A stretch of DNA of 64,000 bases from Polyangium sp. 6x1 (GTDB lineage: Bacteria; Myxococcota_A; Polyangia; Polyangiales; Polyangiaceae), in NCBI RefSeq assembly GCF_029946515.1, contig NZ_JARZHH010000011.1, positions 62,001-126,000 of the forward strand. Direction: 5' to 3'. Below, piece after piece: positions 25,238 to 33,455 of this stretch. The position numbers and the translations under genes are program-made. Below the pieces are notes generated by a model. It saw nothing but the letters and a program-made list of their open reading frames with translations, did no database searches and had not been told where the DNA came from. How positions within the stretch are numbered: position 1 is the first letter of the stretch; every line of letters begins with the position of its first letter.

Positions 25238-27565
25238 TCACTCCGCGGCGGCGTGACGCGCGTTCTCGTCGGCCTGCTTCTTCCGAAGCGCCGCGAGCAC
25301 ACGCGCGGGTGAGAAGGGGAGCCTGTCGATGCGCACGCCGACGGCGTCGAAGATGGCGTTCGCGATGGCCGGGATCGACGGATGCAGCGGGCCTTCGCCG
25401 GACTCCTTCGCGCCGAGCGGGCCCTCTTGATCCTCGGACTCGACGATGAGCGCGTGCAGGTCGGGCACGTCGAGGCTCGTCGGGATGCGGTAGTCGAGCA
25501 GGTTCGGCCCCTTGTGCAGGCCGTCGGGACCGATGACGTGCTCTTCGAGCAGCGCTTCGGCCGCGCCCATGTACGCCGATCCTTCCATCTGCCCCTCGAC
25601 GATCGTGGGACAGAGGGCCTTGCCGCAGTCGTGCGCGACCCAGATGTTCTCGACACGCACGATGCCCGAGCGCGCGTCGACCGAAACCTCGGCGACGTGC
25701 GCCGTGAACGAGTACGCGGGCGAGGCGCCGATGGTGCCGCCGCGGTACTCGCCGCCGAGCTTCGGCGTGTTGTAGTGGCCGACGGCGCCGAGCGTGCCGA
25801 ACTTCGCCTCCGCGAGCTGGATGGCCTCGGTGACGGAGACGCCGCGCGAAGGGTCGTGCACGACGACGAGCGCGCCGCGCGTGACGAGCACGTTCCGCGG
25901 ATCGACGTCGAGCTTCTCGGCGACGGCCGCGACGAGCTTGCTCTTGATCTCGCGCGCGGCCATGAGGCACGCGTTGCCGTTCATGAAGGTGCCGCGCGAC
26001 GAGTAGGCGCCGAGGTCGACGGGCGTGAGGTCCGTGTCGCCGGAGATGACGCGCACCGACCCGAGATCCAGGCCGAGCTCGTCGGCGACGAGCACGGCGA
26101 GCATGAGGTCGCAGCCCTGGCCGATTTCGCTTTGACCTGAAAAGACCGTCACGACGCCGGAGCGATCGACCTTGAGCTGCACGGCGCTCTGGGGCATCGC
26201 GTTCGGGTAGATCGCGTAGTTCGTCCCGCTGATGTACGCACTCGTGGCCACGCCGAGCCCGCGCCCCTTCGGCAGCTTGCCCCAGCGCTCCTTCCAGCCG
26301 CTCGCCTTCTCGACGGCGTCGAGGCACTGCTCGATGCCGTTCGAGGTGACGCGCAGGCCGTTCAGCGTCGTCGTGTTCGGCGGGACGAGGTTTTTCCTTC
26401 GCAGCTCGATCGGATCGATCGCGAGCGCGCGGGAGATCTTGTCGAGCGAGACCTCGAAGGCGAAGCGCGGCTGCACGCTGCCGTGGCCGCGCTTCGGGCC
26501 GCAGGGAGGTTTGTTCGTGAAGAGGCGCGTCGAGCGGAAGCGGTACGTGTCGGCGAATGCGGGGAGCGTGAGGAGCTGGCCCGAGTAGTACGTCGTGACG
26601 AGGCCGAACGAGGAGTACGCGCCGCCGTCGATGAAGGTGCGCGCGTCGACGCCCGTGAGCTTGCCGTCGCGCTTCGCGCCGACCTTCATCTGGATCTGCA
26701 TCGGGTGCCGGCCGCGATGCGCGTAAAACTCTTCTTCGCGCGTGTAGAGGAACTTGACGGGGCGGCCCGTGATCATCGCGAGCTTCGCCGCGCAGAACTC
26801 GAGCGAGAAGGGCTCGCTCTTGCCGCCGAACGCGCCGCCGACGGGCGGCTGGATGACGCGGATGCGCGTGGGCGAGACGCGCAGGACACGCGAGAGCTCG
26901 CGGTGCAGGTAGTGCGGGACCTGCGTCGTCGACCAGACCGTGAGCAGGCCGTTCTTGTCGAGGTTCCCGATCGCGCAGTGGGTCTCGATCGGGACGTGCG
27001 CGCTGCCCTCGTAGTAGTAGTCGCCCGCGATGACGACGTCGCTCTCGGCGAGCGCGGCGTCGACGTCCCCGAACGCGAGGTCGACCTCCTTCGAGACGTT
27101 GTCCTTGCCGCCCTTGCCGAGCCCGACCTCGGGTTTGTCGATCGCGGTCTGCAGATCCGTCGCGGCCGGCAGAATCTCGTACTCGACGTCGACGAGCTCG
27201 GCGGCCTCGTGCGCGAGGCGCTCGTCGGTCGCGGCGACGGCGGCGACGGCGTCGCCGATGAAGCGCGCGCGGTCGAGGGCGAGCGGATACTCGTCCGGCG
27301 TCCACGGGATGATGCCGAAGCGCTCGGGCATGTCCTTGCCCGTGATGACGGCGAGGACGCCGGGCCTGGCGAGCGCGCGTGACGCATCGATGCGCACGAT
27401 GCGCGCGTGCGGATGCGGGCTGCGGACGATCCGACCCCAGAGCATGCGCGGCAGGTGGATGTCGTCGGTGTAGCGGACCTGCCCCGTCACACGCGGCGCG
27501 AGCAGCGTGCGCGTGCGGCTGCCGACGAGGCCCCGGAGCTCACTCGGCTTTCGCGTGTCCGTCAT
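25238..27565 (-). CDS. Molybdenum hydroxylase large (molybdopterin) subunit, HCR-like
   Basis: 775 residues, the length of 4-hydroxybenzoyl-CoA reductase/CO dehydrogenase alpha subunits. N-terminal domain: RVTGQVRYTDDIHLPRMLWG and SPHPHARI. Cofactor-binding parts include VGGAFGGKSEP, PKRGHGSVQPRFAFE, GQSEIGQGCDLMLA and, near the C-terminus, GAKESGEGPLHP with the catalytic glutamate of the family (GxKExGE). It would carry out hydroxylation, or reductive dehydroxylation, of an aromatic or heterocyclic substrate in the cytoplasm. Its ATG overlaps the stop of the upstream fusion gene (ATGA at 27562-27565). The substrate is unknown; HCR is the closest group by eye because of the partner subunit. 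Confidence 0.92.
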   Translation of the reverse strand: MTDTRKPSELRGLVGSRTRTLLAPRVTGQVRYTDDIHLPRMLWGRIVRSPHPHARIVRIDASRALARPGVLAVITGKDMPERFGIIPWTPDEYPLALDRARFIGDAVAAVAATDERLAHEAAELVDVEYEILPAATDLQTAIDKPEVGLGKGGKDNVSKEVDLAFGDVDAALAESDVVIAGDYYYEGSAHVPIETHCAIGNLDKNGLLTVWSTTQVPHYLHRELSRVLRVSPTRIRVIQPPVGGAFGGKSEPFSLEFCAAKLAMITGRPVKFLYTREEEFYAHRGRHPMQIQMKVGAKRDGKLTGVDARTFIDGGAYSSFGLVTTYYSGQLLTLPAFADTYRFRSTRLFTNKPPCGPKRGHGSVQPRFAFEVSLDKISRALAIDPIELRRKNLVPPNTTTLNGLRVTSNGIEQCLDAVEKASGWKERWGKLPKGRGLGVATSAYISGTNYAIYPNAMPQSAVQLKVDRSGVVTVFSGQSEIGQGCDLMLAVLVADELGLDLGSVRVISGDTDLTPVDLGAYSSRGTFMNGNACLMAAREIKSKLVAAVAEKLDVDPRNVLVTRGALVVVHDPSRGVSVTEAIQLAEAKFGTLGAVGHYNTPKLGGEYRGGTIGASPAYSFTAHVAEVSVDARSGIVRVENIWVAHDCGKALCPTIVEGQMEGSAYMGAAEALLEEHVIGPDGLHKGPNLLDYRIPTSLDVPDLHALIVESEDQEGPLGAKESGEGPLHPSIPAIANAIFDAVGVRIDRLPFSPARVLAALRKKQADENARHAAAE

Positions 27566-29187
27566 CGCTCGCCCTGCTTCCCCTCACGCGAGCTCTTGTT
27601 CGAAGGCAACGGCGGGGGCGTGTTCTCGATCCCCGGCAGGCCCACGCCCGCCTCCGCCTCGCCGCGACGGATCTTCGCCGCGAGCTCGATCGCGTCGACG
27701 ATCTTCCCGTAGCCCGTACAGCGGCAGAGGTTGCCCGCGATCGCGCACTTGATCTCGTCGCGCGAGGGCCGCGGGTTCCGGTCGAGCAGCGCGGTCGCGG
27801 TCATCAGCATGCCAGGCGTGCAGAAGCCGCACTGCCCGCCGCCGAGCCGGTCGAAGCCGTCGAGCAGCGCGTCGATGTGCGGCGCGCCTTCGAGCGTCTC
27901 GACCGTGCAGACCTCCTTGCCGTCCACGTCGAGCGCGAGCGTGAGGCACGAGAGCGTCGCGACGCCGTCCACGACGACCGTACACGCGCCGCAATCCCCC
28001 TTGTCGCAGCCTTGCTTCGTGCCGACGAGGTCGAGGTCGTACCGCAGCGCTTCGAGGAGCGTCCTCCGCGCGGGGACCGCGAGCGGGACGGCGCTGCCGC
28101 CGATCTTCATGCACATCGGGACGAGTTTTTCCATGGGCTTCGGGGGCTCGGATGCGGGCGCCTCCTCGTGCGTCGCGCGGTAGGGGCGCACCTCGTAACG
28201 CGCGCCCCGCGTGACCGCGCCGGCGATCGGGTGCCCTGCGGGGATGGGATACCTCAGCGCGCGCGAGGCGAGCTCGCAATACTCGACGAGGCGCGCCTCG
28301 GGGACACGCGTGCGCGCGCCGAGCAGGCCGAGGTTCTCGACGAGCAATTCGAGGGGCGTGTTGCCCACGCGCTCGCCAACGCCGAGGCCGGTGCCGTGCA
28401 CGCGATCGACGCCCGAGGCCGCGGCCCAGAGCGCGTTCGGCAGCCCGATGCCGCGATCGTTGTGCCCGTGCCAGTCGAGCTCGACGTGCCGCGCGCCGAG
28501 CTCGTCGAGGGTGCGCCTTGCAAAATCGACGAGCGCCTCGATGCCGTACGGCGTGACGTGGCCCGTGGTGTCGCAAAGGCAGATCCTGCTCGCGCCGGCG
28601 TCGATGGCGGCGCTGTACAGGGTGCGCAGGACGTCGGGGTTCGAGCGGGTCGTGTCCTCGGTGACGAGGCAAAACGGGAGGCCCGCAGCCTTGGCCTCGC
28701 GCGCGGCCGACGTGATGGCGCCGAGGAGGAAGCCCGTGTCCCAGCCTTCGACGGCGAGGCGAATGGGGGAGCTACCGATGAACGCGTAGACCTCGATGGG
28801 GATCCCGGCGCGATCGGCGGCGCGGGCGATGCCGTGGACGTCGGCGACGACGGTGCGGGCGGCGGCGGTGGGGATGACGCCGAGCTTGGAGCGGACGATC
28901 TCGCGGCAGAGGAGGAAACAATCCTCGGCATTCGAGAGGCCGGCGGCGGGGAGGCCGACGCTGACGACGTCGACGCCGATCGCGGCCATGGCGTAGAGCA
29001 GATCGATCTTCTGCGCGACGTCGGGCTGGTAGCCGGCCGCGCTCTGCAATCCATCGCGGAGCGTCTCGTCGACGACCTTCACGGGCCGCCCCCTGCGCGC
29101 GAAGTCGCGCTGCACGGGACCACCGGAGAGGGAAATCGCGCGGCCCGATTCATCGACGAACGGGACGCTGTCGTTCCAGTCGTACAT
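27562..29187 (-). CDS. Fusion: isopropylmalate-synthase-type TIM barrel + [2Fe-2S] subunit of a molybdenum hydroxylase
   Basis: 541 residues in one uninterrupted frame. Residues about 35-330 are an HMGL-like/IPMS-type barrel: VVDETLRDGLQSA with Asp45, the metal-ligand pair HGH at 240-242 (DWHGHNDRGIGLPNAL) and GTGLGVGERVGNTPLE. No LeuA regulatory domain follows. After a Glu/Pro linker (about 335-352) comes a complete small subunit: plant-type cluster Cys394, Cys399, Cys402, Cys414 and the second cluster Cys453, Cys456, Cys488, Cys490 (LCRCTGY). The barrel family condenses acyl-CoA with an oxo-acid or does the reverse. I know of no described fusion of these two. It is the first operon gene. 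I chose the ATG at 29187 because the barrel starts shortly after it. Confidence 0.88.
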   Translation of the reverse strand: MYDWNDSVPFVDESGRAISLSGGPVQRDFARRGRPVKVVDETLRDGLQSAAGYQPDVAQKIDLLYAMAAIGVDVVSVGLPAAGLSNAEDCFLLCREIVRSKLGVIPTAAARTVVADVHGIARAADRAGIPIEVYAFIGSSPIRLAVEGWDTGFLLGAITSAAREAKAAGLPFCLVTEDTTRSNPDVLRTLYSAAIDAGASRICLCDTTGHVTPYGIEALVDFARRTLDELGARHVELDWHGHNDRGIGLPNALWAAASGVDRVHGTGLGVGERVGNTPLELLVENLGLLGARTRVPEARLVEYCELASRALRYPIPAGHPIAGAVTRGARYEVRPYRATHEEAPASEPPKPMEKLVPMCMKIGGSAVPLAVPARRTLLEALRYDLDLVGTKQGCDKGDCGACTVVVDGVATLSCLTLALDVDGKEVCTVETLEGAPHIDALLDGFDRLGGGQCGFCTPGMLMTATALLDRNPRPSRDEIKCAIAGNLCRCTGYGKIVDAIELAAKIRRGEAEAGVGLPGIENTPPPLPSNKSSREGKQGER

Positions 29188-29831
29188 GCGAACCCCCGGG
29201 CTGATACGGAAGCTTCGTACCACGGAACCAGGTCGGTCCGGGACGCGGGATCGCGCGGACGTACAGGGAAAAGCGTATGGCGCGGTGCGGCGGAACTCGA
29301 TTCCAGTCCGAGGGCGATCGGCTGGAGCCGTTACGTTACTGGAACGGCTGCAATCCCTTTCGACGCAAGGAAGGCCATGAGCATCCTCGAAAAACACCGG
29401 TCGTAGAATGCGCGCACCATCCACGAATTCGATGATGAGGACCCGGATACCTCGGTGAGCCGCACGAACAGCGCCTCCATGCCGCCCACCGACGGCCAGG
29501 CCTGGAACGAGGAACGGCCCGCGCGACGCACATCCCCCGCGCCGAACCCTCGATCCCCGTATCCGCCCCTACACTCCCCCGCTCCCGCACGCGGATCCCC
29601 TGCTCCCCGAGCTCGATCCCCTGCTCCGGACACCGGATCCCCGTATCCGCCCCTACACTCCCCCGCTCCCGCACGCGGATCCCCACCTCCGGCGACCGAT
29701 TCCCCACGGGGACCTGCCTCCCGGAACAGGGGACGCGGCGGACGGAGCAAGATTGCGTCGCTCCGCGGAGCGTCACAAACGTCCCCAGCGGGAACTCCCT
29801 ATAAGCCCAGACCCCACAGGGAGGTTCCGTC
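29188..29831. other. Divergent intergenic region with repeats, no convincing gene
   Basis: About 640 bases between the leftward molybdoenzyme operon and a rightward gene. Both strands have open frames, but they translate to Pro/Ser- or Gly/Ala-biased repeats and have no ribosome-binding site. It holds a 49-base direct repeat (29552-29684) in C-rich DNA. The promoters of both flanking units must lie here, but I could not assign -35/-10 elements. Confidence 0.6.
29552..29684. repeat. 49-bp direct repeat, period 84
   Basis: Copies at 29552-29600 and 29636-29684 are identical over 49 bases, beginning GATCCCCGTATCCGCCCC and ending GCACGCGGATCCCC. The 35 bases between them, and the flanks, contain further CGATCCCC and CTGCTCC words, which suggests a decayed tandem array. 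The copies are too few and too regular in offset for a CRISPR. Confidence 0.85.
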
Positions 29832-30596
29832 ATGGCAAGGCTCACCATTGGTCAGAAGGCTGAACGTGTTCTCAAGCTCCTCATCGCGCTGCGCAATCCG
29901 CGAATCGCGGCCGCGCTATCCCGGCACGGCTTCACGAACGTCGACCTCGACGAGGGGTGGACGCTGCTCAAGAACGTGACGCGCACGAAGCTCGACGTCG
30001 TCGAGGCGCCGCAAAACACGGACCCCGATGCCCTGCGCGCCCTCGACGCCTGGGAGAATCAATGGTTCGTCATCGCAGAGGCCACCTTGAAGCGGCACGC
30101 GCCGAAGATTGACGCGCAGGTCTTCCGCAACCTCTCCCAGACCGACGGCATGGCCGTCATCGTCTCGGTCGGCACGTTCCTCGAACGACTCGAAGCCATC
30201 GACCGTCCCGAATGGGACGGTGGCTTCGGCCAGGCGGGGAAAGAGGCCCGAGCGCTGCTCGCCCAGCGCGGGCTGACGGAAACCGTGGTCGACGAGGCCA
30301 AGGCGCTGCTCGAAAAACTCCGCAACGTCGACGGGCCGATGCCCGATCTGGAGAAGATCGCCGCCGAAGACGATAGCTTCGAGAAGGCCGAGGCGGCGCT
30401 CTGGGCCTGGTACCTCGAATGGAGCGCGATCGCGCGGAGAGCCATCACCCAGCGCGGCCTGCTCCGGCAGCTCGGATTCCTGCGCACGACGCCCAGCGGA
30501 AAGGACGTCGAAGTGACGGACGACGAGGTCCAGGAAGACGCGCCCGCCGTGCGCACCCCGCCGGTTCGAGGTGACGCCGTCGCGATTCCGGCGTAA
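29832..30596 (+). CDS. Hypothetical protein, helical
   Basis: 254 residues with excellent translation signals (AGGGAGG seven bases before the ATG). The protein is almost wholly alpha-helical by eye (VLKLLIALRNPRIAAALSRHGF, FEKAEAALWAWYLEWSAIARR), with no signal peptide, and ends in an acidic, proline-rich tail. I do not recognise a family. The downstream gene lies in the same reading frame, separated by a single TAA and a stretch without a standard start codon; see the finding on 30594-30678. Confidence 0.8.
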   Translation: MARLTIGQKAERVLKLLIALRNPRIAAALSRHGFTNVDLDEGWTLLKNVTRTKLDVVEAPQNTDPDALRALDAWENQWFVIAEATLKRHAPKIDAQVFRNLSQTDGMAVIVSVGTFLERLEAIDRPEWDGGFGQAGKEARALLAQRGLTETVVDEAKALLEKLRNVDGPMPDLEKIAAEDDSFEKAEAALWAWYLEWSAIARRAITQRGLLRQLGFLRTTPSGKDVEVTDDEVQEDAPAVRTPPVRGDAVAIPA

Positions 30597-30677
30597 TCCA
30601 TCCATATCGTCATCCCCCTCCTCCTCGGAATCCTCGGCGCCCTGCTCTTCGCGCTGCTGCTCGTCACGGCGTTCGGG

Positions 30678-31229
30678 ATGATCCCGCGTCCGCGCGCGGA
30701 GCGGCGCGCGCAGGAAAGAAGCGCCGCCCGCGCGAACGCCGTCGCGGACGCCCTCGGGTTCGTCGCCGCGCAGGACGCCGAGATCCCCACGACCTTCCGA
30801 CTGCATCCAGAAGGCACGACGGACGACGTCACGTTGTGGATGGGCTCGCCCGCGCTCATCGCGGGGATGTTCCAAAGGGAAAAGCTCATCGACTGGATGA
30901 AGCTCGAAGCCCAAGGCCCCGCCGGTTTCCCCGCTGGCGTGAACGTACGAACGCCCGTGCGGACGGTGTTCGAATGGCGCGACGGGCTCCCCGGCGAGAC
31001 GCCGACGCTGGTCACGCCGGGCGGCGTCGAGCTCGTGATCGAGAACGAAGAGGGCGCGGCGATCGATATCGCGGCCCTCACCGGATGGATCGATTCGTTC
31101 CCGCAAGGAACGTGGCTCGTCTCGATGAACGCCGACGCGATGGAGCTGCGCGCAAACCCGCCCGCGACCGACGACGCGATCGCCTGCGCGCGGGCGATGC
31201 TCGAAAAGGCGCGCGGGCCGGGCGTTTAA
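30678..31229 (+). CDS. Hypothetical protein, probably with an uncounted N-terminal membrane helix
   Basis: 183 residues from the first ATG at 30678. The in-frame codons before it (30612-30677) encode a clear transmembrane helix (IPLLLGILGALLFALLLVTAFG), which suggests the true protein starts upstream. However, between the TAA at 30594-30596 and 30678 there is no in-frame ATG, GTG or TTG, only ATC and CTG codons. The soluble part has a beta-alpha pattern (FRLHPEGTTDDVTLWMGSP, GVELVIENEEGAAIDI) that I cannot assign. Its TAA overlaps the stop of the convergent gene in the palindrome TTAA (31226-31229). Confidence 0.65.
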   Translation: MIPRPRAERRAQERSAARANAVADALGFVAAQDAEIPTTFRLHPEGTTDDVTLWMGSPALIAGMFQREKLIDWMKLEAQGPAGFPAGVNVRTPVRTVFEWRDGLPGETPTLVTPGGVELVIENEEGAAIDIAALTGWIDSFPQGTWLVSMNADAMELRANPPATDDAIACARAMLEKARGPGV

Positions 31230-32353
31230 GCGACGGACGGGATCGCAGGCTCGCTCGGGGCCCGCAGGATGATCCGACGCACGGCCTCCGGGTCGTTGAT
31301 GCGGCGGAGCACCGGCTGCAGGCCCTCGGCGTCACGCTCGCCGAACGCGCCGCTCGACGCGAAGGCGCGCGCGCGCGGGCCGTCGAGGACCAGGAAGAGG
31401 TCGTTGAGGCCCCCCGCCGCGGGGCTGTCGATGACGTCGACGATGCGCGTGCGTTCGAGGTGCAGCTCCTCGTCGCCGCGCTGGATGAGGACACGGCGGT
31501 TCGTCACCCAGTAACGCGTCCGCGTTTCGAGCCGCGCAGGCCGGACGATCGAGGCATACACGACGAACGCGCCCGCCGAGACGAGCAGGAGGATCGTGAG
31601 CGCGAGCGAGGTGACGAGCGCGAAGAAGGAGAGCGACGCGGGCGAGAGGCCGCCGCGCACGACGGTGCGTGCCGCGTGCACGGCGTGGCTCGACGAGACG
31701 ACCGCCGCCACGAAGAGGCCAAGGCCGAGCGCGAGGCCGAGCGCCGCGCGGCCGCTCGACGGGAGCCACTTGCGAAAGCCGTCCGGCGGGTGGCCCGACC
31801 AGAGGACACGTTCGCCGTCGTCGAGGCGCTGCGCGAGGAGGCGCTGGCCGTCGCCCGCGGGCGTGGAGGGCGTGACGCCGCGGACGATGGCCCAGACACG
31901 GTCGGGCGCGACGAGGCCCGTGAAGACGATCGCGAGGCGGCGACGCAAGGCGCCTGTGGGCACGGCGCGCACGAGCTCGAGGTCGCCGATGCCAGGGCGC
32001 TTCGGGTCCCAATGAATGCGGGCGAAGCTGATCGCCGAGCGATCCATCATGCGGCGGAGGCGGCCGCGCTGGAGGATGACGTGGCGCTCCGTGACGACGA
32101 ACTCGAGCTCGCTGCGCCACCACTTGGGGCCGAGCGCGAACGCGACGGAGAGGATGGCCATCCACGCGGCGAACGCGAGGAGCGCGCCGGGGCTCGATCC
32201 GAGCGCCGTGGCGACGACGACGGCGGACGCGGTGGTGATCGCCGAGACGAGGCCCGCGATCACGGCCGCGATCTGGTAGAGCACCGGGCACGTGACGGCC
32301 TTGGGGCGCCCCGACCAGACTACCGACTCCTCGAAGAGCGAATCCCGCTTCAA
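31226..32353 (-). CDS. Membrane protein with bacterial PH-like domains
   Basis: 375 residues from the TTG at 32353, which has GGAGG seven bases upstream; no ATG gives a better start. There are two copies of the layout two-helix membrane segment + PH-like domain. The first copy has helices at about 25-70, then RSELEFVVTERHVILQRGRLRRMMDRSAI. The second has helices at about 200-275, then YWVTNRRVLIQRGDEELHLERTRIVDV. This resembles the YdbS/bPH2 family of membrane proteins of unknown function. WSGRP near the N-terminus and WSGHPPDGF in the middle mark the internal duplication. Confidence 0.75.
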   Translation of the reverse strand: MKRDSLFEESVVWSGRPKAVTCPVLYQIAAVIAGLVSAITTASAVVVATALGSSPGALLAFAAWMAILSVAFALGPKWWRSELEFVVTERHVILQRGRLRRMMDRSAISFARIHWDPKRPGIGDLELVRAVPTGALRRRLAIVFTGLVAPDRVWAIVRGVTPSTPAGDGQRLLAQRLDDGERVLWSGHPPDGFRKWLPSSGRAALGLALGLGLFVAAVVSSSHAVHAARTVVRGGLSPASLSFFALVTSLALTILLLVSAGAFVVYASIVRPARLETRTRYWVTNRRVLIQRGDEELHLERTRIVDVIDSPAAGGLNDLFLVLDGPRARAFASSGAFGERDAEGLQPVLRRINDPEAVRRIILRAPSEPAIPSVA

Positions 32354-32426
32354 CGAACGCCCTCCGCCGTGGTGACAGTGGAGCGTGGAGCGTCCTTGGG
32401 TCACCGTAAAGGGGGTCCGTACGATC

Positions 32427-33455
32427 TCAGCGTCGTCGCGCCGCTTGCAGGACCCGTTCCCGCTCCTTCTTGCAGGCTTCGAGGCGCACGCGGCCGAGCG
32501 GCGCCCAGCGGTCGTCGTCCGGCGCACGTTCGAGGTACGCCTCCCAGGCGTCGATGGCCCGCGTGTACGCCTCCGCGCGGACGGCGCCGAGGTCGCTGGA
32601 GCGCGCCGTGCTCCAGGCGCCGAGCGCCTCGTACCAGGCCTCGTCGTGCGGCGGCGAGAAGAACCAGCTCGGCTCGTGGATCTTGCGATCGTCGCGATCA
32701 TAGGCGCGGGCAAGCGCGATCGAGGCGAGCGCGCCGTCGAGATCACCGTCGCGATCGGTGGCGACGGCGAGGCCCCAGAGGGCCGTGACGCCGTACTGGA
32801 ACATCTCGATCGGCAGGAGCGAGCGGAGCGCCTCGCGATAGCCCTGGATGGCGTCGTCGAGGCGGCCCATGCCCATGTACGACTCGGCGCGGTTGGCGAA
32901 GAGGACGGCGCGGTGATGGCCGAGCGGCTCGTGCGCGAGCGCCTCGCCGTACGCGTGGACCTCTTGATCACGCTTGCCGAGGACGGCGTAGGCGATCGCG
33001 AGCTCGTTCCACGCGTTGCTCGTGATCGCGGGCGGCGCGCTGCCGTGCGCCACGGTGAGCAGCACGCGGATCGCCTCGTCGAGGCGGCCCGGGTTCGGGG
33101 GACTGCGATCCTGACCGAGCCTCCGCAGCACGTGGCCCAAGCGCAAGCGCACGCGCGGGTCGGGGCTCTCCGCTCCGCCCGCTTGGTCGAGGCGCTTCTT
33201 CGCTTCGAGCAGGTAGACGTCCCGCATGCGCAGGAGGTCGACGGCGGGGCTCGCGTCGAACATGGACTCGTTCTGCGCGAGGTCGTGCTTGAGGAGGAAC
33301 TGATCGGCCTCTTCGAGGAGCGAGGCGCGCGACGCGGCCGCGGGATCACGCGCCTGCGTCCACACGGAGGGCGCGGCGAGCGCCTCACGCGCGAGCGGCA
33401 AGGAGGCGGCGAGCGCGGCCACGACGAACGCCGCGCGGAACAACCTTCGTTTCAC
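32427..33455 (-). CDS. Exported TPR-repeat protein
   Basis: 342 residues from the GTG at 33455. A Sec signal peptide (KRRLFRAAFVVAALAASL, cleavage near ALA-A) is followed by helical pairs of TPR type (NAWNELAIAYAVLGKRDQEV, ANRAESYMGMGRLDDAIQGY) over about 90-250. The GTG overlaps the stop of the upstream TPR gene (GTGA at 33452-33455). The two genes share the C-terminal theme of DDRWAPLGRVRLEACKKE versus TPWAASARARLEATKKA, so they are probably ancient duplicates. TPR proteins of this type are protein-interaction scaffolds in the periplasm. Confidence 0.8.
   Translation of the reverse strand: MKRRLFRAAFVVAALAASLPLAREALAAPSVWTQARDPAAASRASLLEEADQFLLKHDLAQNESMFDASPAVDLLRMRDVYLLEAKKRLDQAGGAESPDPRVRLRLGHVLRRLGQDRSPPNPGRLDEAIRVLLTVAHGSAPPAITSNAWNELAIAYAVLGKRDQEVHAYGEALAHEPLGHHRAVLFANRAESYMGMGRLDDAIQGYREALRSLLPIEMFQYGVTALWGLAVATDRDGDLDGALASIALARAYDRDDRKIHEPSWFFSPPHDEAWYEALGAWSTARSSDLGAVRAEAYTRAIDAWEAYLERAPDDDRWAPLGRVRLEACKKERERVLQAARRR

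Noticed and set aside
29552-29684. CRISPR array
   Set aside because: Only two long copies with a 35-base gap, no further units and no cas genes.
29331-29848. Gly/Ala/Arg-repeat open frames on the - strand over the 49-bp repeats
   Set aside because: They only translate the DNA repeat, have no start signals and differ in each frame.
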